64,000 bases of DNA from Astropecten irregularis (taxonomy: Eukaryota; Echinodermata; Asteroidea; Paxillosida; Astropectinidae): the NCBI GenBank assembly GCA_963971285.1, contig OZ020264.1, positions 13,468,431 through 13,532,430 on the forward strand, given 5' to 3'. Below, piece by piece: positions 57,563-64,000 of the stretch. The notes under the pieces are model-generated. The model was not told the origin of the DNA. It did no database searches and saw only the letters and a list, made by a program, of their open reading frames with translations. Made by a program: the position numbers and the translations under genes. Each line of letters opens with the position of its first letter. The stretch's first letter is position 1.

Positions 57563-58323
57563 ACACGAGGCATTTTATAGGCAATCTCCAGGACGAAAGG
57601 GTGAGTTCTTTCGTCTTTGAACTTTACATGATATTGTCTTTGGAATAATGAAAAACTACCAGAAAAATGTATTTTATACTAGCAGGATTTTCCTATTGTA
57701 TTATGTGGTGTACTTGGTTGCCTCCACTTTGCCTGTTATCGCCCTAACTTTCAAAATCCAAGCAAGTTTCGGACTGCTCATTTTATGATGCAGAGTTTGC
57801 AATAGTGAATCCGGGCACCGAAGTCAAATAATGAACAGTTATGCATCAAATCTATCGGCTGCTTAGTGTATTGTGGCTCCCCATTCGCCAAAGGCAGATG
57901 CGTGACAGGGGCGGGGTTTATGGCCAAATACGGGAGTTAGCCAATTTTGCAAAATCTCTTTCAAAAATCGGGATTTGAAATGGGACAAATGGCTGCAATA
58001 TCACAGACATTCCATGGAAGAGACACATGCCCGTACGTGGCCGTTCACCAAGAAGTTAAGATACTGGTTTAAAATAAGAATGTTTTTTTTTTACTTATAC
58101 CGACCAAAAGAGACTTCGAACTCTCTAGCAATTTGTCGTCACAAGAGGGCGATATTCATATAATTTCAAGACCTCCAGTTTTGTCTGACTAGGCGTGTGG
58201 GGTTTTATTAATTCATTGTACCGAGACTCATGTATGCGTATCACTCAATGCTGCAATTCATTTTAATCACTTCAAAGAAGCATTTACACAAAATATAAAA
58301 ACATGCAATCAAAACAAATTATA

Positions 58324-58611
58324 CAATTCAGCAGGCGCGGTTCTACGAATTCTAAGAAAATGCAAGTGAAAAAAAAATTCTTGACTATACTGGATTTTTG
58401 CAGTTATTAAGCGCAAATTACATACAAAAAAACGCGTTGTGTGGGCTATAATGGGCATGTTTTAATAAGACATAGCAGAAGCAAGTGTTAGAAGAACCCA
58501 AAATATTGGGTCTTCTAGCCCCCCCCCCCCCCCAAAAAAAAGAAAATAATAAATAATGGCTCTTCTAGCCCCCCAAAAAATTCTGGCTCTAGAACCGCGC
58601 CTGCAATTCAG
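58324..58611. mobile_element. hAT-type MITE with 8-bp target duplication CAATTCAG
   Basis: The element is 58332-58603 (272 bp). CAATTCAG occurs on both sides (58324-58331 and 58604-58611). Ends are CAGGCGCGGTTCTA and TAGAACCGCGCCTG, a perfect 14-bp terminal inverted repeat. It contains poly-C/poly-A runs near 58520. No coding capacity. Confidence 0.9.
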
Positions 58612-60259
58612 GAAATTAAATTGTGCCATTTAATGGGCAGACGAAAGCAACATCCCCGCCCCATTCACAATTCTTTAGCATGTCTTACATGTCTTGTATG
58701 TTGCACTCTTTTTAAGTTCGAAATTTCTTTGCTTATACGTTTATTGAATTAAACAAACGTAGCTTTCATTACGTACCCTCAATAAACGCTAGAAAATGTC
58801 AGTTTGTATTTTGCGACATGTTGGTGAAAGAATGAGATGTAAAAGCTTTATTGATGTTTCCGCAAATGTGAAGCACAGTTTCAATACGATCCAAACATTA
58901 TGTAAGAAAAGAATGCATTTCCTTCGGATAAGGCTCTATCTCTATCATTAGACACTTTTAACGTTTTAATTGATTAATCATTTCTCACAGTCCGGTCTTT
59001 TTAGAACTCAGATTTTCCGATGTATGACCTGCAGAATAGGCCTAGTAAAGTTTATAGCAAATTAACTGTATATGTATGGGCGATTATATTTGCAATACAT
59101 TGTGCTTAATATCTATGCATGATGTACATGTATGTACAAAATAATGTAAGCTTTGTTCAATTATAAGCATTAAAATCATTTAGCTTTATACATTCTACTT
59201 ACAGTGCAAACACTACTTCTCTTTCTATAATTTGTATAACTGTTTTTCTGTGCAACTTCACTTACATTTTTGTTTAATATTAGCTGATGAGTAATGGATA
59301 CATGAGTTAATCGCTTATCAATATTATTTACATCAACACCTAGACCAATATGACTAGTAGCAAAGCTATGTTGTTCCCGTTGTTTTACATGTTGATTTAT
59401 GTGTTGTTTAACATAATGAGCATATTACCTGGTGAAGTGGCATACACTTTTCCTATGTTGAACATTTTTACAAATCTTTTCCTTATTTATTCATTGTCTG
59501 GTGCTTCCCTGGGCTAATCAAATAAACAGCTTTTGTGATGTACTTTCCACTAAACCCATGTTGGTCTCGTGCCAAAAGGCCTTATAACCTGTACGTGCAG
59601 ATTTACAAAAGCAATTTTACACCAACTATACGTTCAAAAATGTACTTGAGTTCTGCGTACCGGGAAGCTTATTTCATAGAAAAATGAACATTAAAAACAA
59701 AATTCCTTTTTTTCAGACATAGTTCTGGCATATTTTTATAAGAAAAATCGATTGCGTTATTAGAAATGTACATCCATGTAAAACAAGTATTTATTTAGAC
59801 AACATATAAAATTCAACATTATCAACAATATCAGGCGAGAAAAACATGTGCAAGCTTTTTATCAATAACAGCAGTAGATCAAATATTCATGACAAATTGG
59901 TAATCAACATGGATTTCTCTGTTTAGACTTTCTACCGACCGACTTCCAACCTGCGCCAATTCAGTTGAAAATGAATAAAGTTCAATCTATGACTGCATGG
60001 CTGTTTCTGTTGTCCTTCATTGATGAATTCTGAGCAAATAGATCGTAGTACATAAAGTAGTAAACAGCAGTTTCCATGTTATTATAATGTGGTTTGAATG
60101 ATAATGACAGAAAATAATTTACAGTCATAGAGAGGAGCTCTGAGATTCAGTATGTAGACATTTACCTGTATTGTGATATTTCCTACATCAAACAAACAAT
60201 TGTTCTACCGTGGCCATATCCTACAGATAAAATTCTATCTTTCCTCAATTCATACTCAT

Positions 60260-62602
60260 CTACTTGGCCATTGGCATAATGCTGGCGTACAATGTCTGTT
60301 CCTCCTTTGGCTCTTGTACGGTGTCTGATGTGTCTTGTTGTAAATCAAGATCAGCATACATGACGTCATCTGATGTAAGATCCACATTGGCGTCTTGAAG
60401 ATGGTTAGTAAGGTGGGAAGGTTGACTCTGCTCATTTGTTGATGCAGTGTGGTGTAGATCCAGGGCATTTTGTCTCTGCTGGTGTGATGGTGGCTTGGGT
60501 GGGCGTGGTGGCATCTGAGCTGCAGTCAGACTATCCTCATCATCCTCAGCAGCATCTCTGGACATCTCGTAGTTATATCCCCCATTCTCCTCATAGCTGC
60601 TACCTTCTGGAGAGCCTATTTGCACCTCATCTGGAGGCAGCTCAGTGTGGTAGAGAACTGATTGGCTTTGTGTCTGCTCAGTTGAAGATGCGGATTCTAC
60701 AGTTGGTTTAGGTAGAGGTGTGGGTTTGTGAAGGGATGGCAGGCGTGATGACACTGCCGTAGACGTGGATGTTTTCGGTGGTTTGGGTGAAACTGCAGGC
60801 TTCATGGATGATAGGCGACGGGTTTCATCATCTGTCGTGGGTATGTTTATTGCAGGTGGTGGCGGTGGATACTGCATCGGCTCTCTTAAAGATAACGGAG
60901 TCAGCGATGGTTGAGTTGATGTTACATCTTGGTTGATGTCAACCATCGGCTGGTTAGAGTATCTTGAATTTCTGACAGGTTTTGAAGCCACGGGTGGTTT
61001 AGAATTATGACAAACCGGTTTGACCGTCGCAGTGGGTTTTGGCTTGGATTGTAGGTCAGCTAATAGTGTGGAATTGAGGGTTTCCTCTTCATTTGAAATG
61101 AATGCAGGATTGTCGTATTCTTGTTCAGTGATTTGAGTTGATTTTCGAGGAATAGAATCTGCTTCAACATTGCGGATCTTCTCTTGGCTGTCTTCAAATT
61201 GTGCCCGTGGATTCTGTGCCTCTAGAATGATAGGTGCACTTTGTAAGTGTTCATCTTCGATTTTCGCATCTTTTGATGGAGTGTCTTGAGATATTTGTGA
61301 GTTTGGGGCTGTCTGTGGGAGGGCATAGAGAACTTCTGATCCAGTGATTTTATCTACCCTCGTAAAATGTTCTATTTCTGGTTCAGATGCAGTGTCCACT
61401 TGACTCTCGTGTCCAACTGCCAGTTCATTACCATATCTTGGCGATGATTGTCGTTTCTGCACCAGGGCATACATAGGAACGCTGCTTATTCCATCATCAC
61501 TTGATGTAGACGTGTTGAGACCTTGCTGTTGTGTGATTGGTCTGGTAGACGAAGAGTTGGCGGTGTCGGGTCTATAGTCTGAGTAATCAGTGTTGATATC
61601 GATGGTGTATTCAAGTTTCTTTTCTCTACACCATCCACGTCTAAAGGTGCAAACTGGAACCAGTATCAACAGTAAAATGAGGATGGTTCCTCCAGTAGCT
61701 ACTCCAGCAATGATACCTAGTGGGATGCCATCAGTAGTCGGATTAATGGACATCATTGAAGTACTTGAATAATTATCATGTATTATTGTTCCTGTGGCAG
61801 TGGTTCTCGGCAATGTGTTTGATTTCTCGGTTTGAGTTGTTGATACATGGTTGGTGGTGGATGGTGCTGTTGTTGTAGGAAGCACATTGATTCGACCAAT
61901 GTAACATGATCTTTCCATATCAGGGAATGCAGTGTCTGAGGTGATTTTACATTGGATGAGATTACCGTCATCAGCTGCACTTACTGTGAGTTCTAATGAG
62001 CGTTTTATTTCATCGTCAGTCACACTGTACATCCACCTGTATACAACACCAGAAGTCATTATATGCATTTGTATCGATGGGTTACCCTTCTCGCTAGTAC
62101 AGCTCATGGTAAGAGTCGTTCCTTCTTGTACAGTGATAGGTCCGTTAGGGGAACAGGCAGGATATGGGAAGTATAACACTGATATTTGTGTCAGGGCAGT
62201 TGCCAAAGTCTGGTCTGTGCCGTCATGGGGATCTGACATTTTCACGTGACAGTAGTATGTACGGCTGTTATATCTATTAACATTATACATAGTCAGGGTT
62301 TCACTCCTTGCCGTTAGAGAAACTGGCTGTACAGACACTAAATATCCTGAGATCATGCTGGTTCCATATCTTGCTATCAGCACCTCAGTACCCATGATAT
62401 CTCTAAACCACTCAATGAAGAATCCTGATGGGAAGTTGGTAGCATCACATCGTAGTTCCACCGTGTCACCCTCTAGGATGTCGCCCATTGGAGATATCTT
62501 GTAGACTTGTATCGTTTGTCCATTGACTCCTGATATTGGACTGGTATTAAGAGAACACCACACATACATCAGACCCAAATACAACCAAGTCCCTCGATCC
62601 AT
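60260..62602 (-). CDS. IgR-D: intronless two-Ig-domain receptor with ITIM-ITSM tail
   Basis: 780 aa from the ATG at 62602, chosen because MDRGTWLYLGLMYVWCSL aligns with the signal peptides of the other three; the open frame extends 47 codons further upstream without a signal. Ig1: C52, W65, C118; Ig2: C168, C218. A Thr-rich stalk runs about 242-290; TM about 293-320. The tail holds Tyr 378 (VPMYALV), Tyr 426 (VLYALP), Tyr 496 (EYDNPAF), Tyr 651 (YHTEL), a long poly-Pro/Ser region, MPPRPPKPPS, then VMYADL (747-752, ITIM) and TLYASI (770-775, ITSM). Architecture is collinear with IgR-B (TRVDK, YALPQ, MYAxVQK blocks), but the ectodomain is the most diverged of the four and its 5' flank is unrelated. 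Inferred inhibitory-type receptor. Confidence 0.87.
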   Translation of the reverse strand: MDRGTWLYLGLMYVWCSLNTSPISGVNGQTIQVYKISPMGDILEGDTVELRCDATNFPSGFFIEWFRDIMGTEVLIARYGTSMISGYLVSVQPVSLTARSETLTMYNVNRYNSRTYYCHVKMSDPHDGTDQTLATALTQISVLYFPYPACSPNGPITVQEGTTLTMSCTSEKGNPSIQMHIMTSGVVYRWMYSVTDDEIKRSLELTVSAADDGNLIQCKITSDTAFPDMERSCYIGRINVLPTTTAPSTTNHVSTTQTEKSNTLPRTTATGTIIHDNYSSTSMMSINPTTDGIPLGIIAGVATGGTILILLLILVPVCTFRRGWCREKKLEYTIDINTDYSDYRPDTANSSSTRPITQQQGLNTSTSSDDGISSVPMYALVQKRQSSPRYGNELAVGHESQVDTASEPEIEHFTRVDKITGSEVLYALPQTAPNSQISQDTPSKDAKIEDEHLQSAPIILEAQNPRAQFEDSQEKIRNVEADSIPRKSTQITEQEYDNPAFISNEEETLNSTLLADLQSKPKPTATVKPVCHNSKPPVASKPVRNSRYSNQPMVDINQDVTSTQPSLTPLSLREPMQYPPPPPAINIPTTDDETRRLSSMKPAVSPKPPKTSTSTAVSSRLPSLHKPTPLPKPTVESASSTEQTQSQSVLYHTELPPDEVQIGSPEGSSYEENGGYNYEMSRDAAEDDEDSLTAAQMPPRPPKPPSHQQRQNALDLHHTASTNEQSQPSHLTNHLQDANVDLTSDDVMYADLDLQQDTSDTVQEPKEEQTLYASIMPMAK

Positions 62603-64000
62603 GGTTACAGGTTGCACGATGAATCTTGATATAGCAGAATGAACCACTACCATACACTGAGTATAAAGATAATGTGTGTATAATGTGTGTATAAGTTTGA
62701 ATGTACCTTCAGCTACGTGTATATAAACATGTATATAAACCATACATCAGTTCAGGTTCAGTCTTAATGCACGCTTCAGTGATTCATATTGTATGGAGTC
62801 TGAATACGTCTTAGGGGTGCGCCCCGGTGAATAGGTCCAAATCATTCCGCGGAGCTCATTAATATTTTGTAAAAAAAAATTGTTTTATAAAATTATTCGC
62901 TGTGCCCTACATGGGTAGTCTTCTAAGGAAAATTGATGGAACAGGGTCACCAGAGTTTGGACTTTCAACTTTTGTTTGGATGAAATCAGGTCCTAAAGTC
63001 GCTCTATTTTGGCATGCAGTGGAGGGGTACTTTTTTTAGTCTGGCACCAGTCAATAATGTAAATTTTAGGGTGATTTCTCTTTGGATGGTCTTTTCTAAA
63101 AAAAAAAAAAAAAAAAAGGGTCATCGGTCACCCTATATAAATCGAAAAGGAAAATAACAAATGAGGTTTTCAGCTTCATGTTGATATACGACTTGATTGC
63201 TTGGGAAACCTCTGAGTATTTTTAATATTTTTTTGAAAATGCCCATTTTGCATGAGAGCCAATGGGAAATTATTTATGAGGGTGCACCCTTAGAAGCCGA
63301 CAAATAATAGAAAAGCACCACACAGTATCATTTATTGAAGGAGATCAAAGACATAATAGAAGGCCTTCATTGAGGTAAGACATCTGAATTTGTGACTCGA
63401 ATCGTTTAGAGTCATTTGCTGATATAAATGATGCATACAAATTTAAACAACTTGATTTGGAGTTAAACGAACTGGGACACAAGAGGGCGTCAAACACTTT
63501 CCATGCGAACGTAATAATAGTTGAATGTGTATTGCATTATATACAAGGTGGTTTGTGTACATCTGACAATAATACCTACGATTGCCTGAAATCATGCATA
63601 GAAATCAAGTTCACTGGCTCAGACGTTACTTAACCCGTGTGACCTATGCCAGTTACAGGGTGTTTCAAAGGGAAATACCCGAGTATTTATAGTAGATGAC
63701 ATCACCTTAATCATTTGTCTCATTGGTGGTGTCGCTGTACTTTTGGGCGTCGGTCTTGTGCAACATTAAGTTTGCATTCTACGTATTCACAAAGTGAAAA
63801 TAGTTCAAAGGAACATTTTCTGCGTATACACTTTCATGAAATTACAAGGAAATACATTACACATACAAATCTGTTATTTACTTTTATTATTATATCATTC
63901 TAGGTTTTCAATAGACCATCATACTTTGTTTTAACCATTATATGGGTCAAACACAAACTGTCATTACATGCAATTGCGTATAACTATAAGCGTCTGTGTA
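62603..64000. other. Region upstream of IgR-D to the window end
   Basis: No gene recognised. Should contain the IgR-D promoter. A poly-A run lies at about 63099-63118. The small open frames have no domain content. Confidence 0.5.

Larger units (their letters stand above)
56066..60259. other. Spacer between IgR-C and IgR-D
   Basis: About 4.2 kb. Two hAT-type non-autonomous elements (56963-57554 and 58332-58603) are the only clear features. The remainder is AT-rich with no recognisable gene; the 190-codon frame at 57012-57584 is a by-product of a repeat. Confidence 0.55.

Noticed and set aside
57012..57584. 190-codon open frame rich in VESSH repeats
   Set aside because: It is generated by the GACTCGA repeats of a hAT MITE whose ends and 8-bp target duplication are clear; no start context or domain.
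62603..62743. Longer IgR-D protein starting at 62743
   Set aside because: The extra 47 residues lack a signal peptide and have no counterpart in the three paralogs; the ATG at 62602 aligns with theirs.

Overview
The window is nuclear DNA of an animal. Genes have many short exons with GT-AG introns, and a large share of the remaining sequence is short inverted-repeat transposons (MITEs), tRNA-derived SINEs and minisatellites. The gene set (eIF5A, Y-box protein, cyclophilin H, ARMC9, Ig receptors) and the repeat style (TATAGCGCC-type tails, AGGCCTA-rich introns, ACATGTAC runs) suggest a marine invertebrate deuterostome. An echinoderm or another ambulacrarian is my best guess, but the sequence alone does not prove it.

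Layout, left to right. (1) 575-10951, minus strand: two eIF5A genes with the same four-exon architecture, a divergent paralog (575-1962) and a canonical gene (8460-10951). A candidate eIF5A promoter and first exon lie near 12.95-13.05 kb. (2) 14083-18326, plus: a seven-exon Y-box (cold-shock domain) protein gene. (3) 20668-22606, minus: a six-exon PPIH gene, convergent with the Y-box gene. (4) 25741-40217, plus: a 28-exon ARMC9 gene, head-to-head with PPIH, with a possible microexon and an alternative last exon at 41721. (5) 41.8-46.9 kb: no coding gene seen, but there is a promoter-like element with an orphan splice donor near 45.06 kb. (6) 46895-62602, minus: four tandem, intronless, two-Ig-domain transmembrane receptor genes, here called IgR-A to IgR-D. 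(7) 62.75-64 kb: nothing recognised.

The most interesting system is the IgR cluster. The four receptors share a signal peptide and ectodomain plan but carry different cytoplasmic tails. Two have long tails that end in an ITIM followed 23 residues later by an ITSM, the motif order found in PD-1 and many Siglecs. One has a medium tail with YxxM and YxN motifs. One has a tyrosine-free tail that looks truncated by a one-base frameshift. The terminal signalling segment of the two long-tailed genes is identical over 145 nucleotides while the rest is strongly diverged, which points to gene conversion. This resembles a paired-receptor system (inhibitory, possibly activating, and decoy forms).

Other points of note are the YBX-PPIH neighbourhood, which is also found in human; an inverted pair of minisatellite-bearing elements with the same order of variant units around the PPIH/ARMC9 promoter region; and two hAT-type non-autonomous transposons with intact 8-bp target-site duplications. 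All exon boundaries were read by eye from splice signals, frame continuity and remembered protein families. No alignment or transcript data were available.
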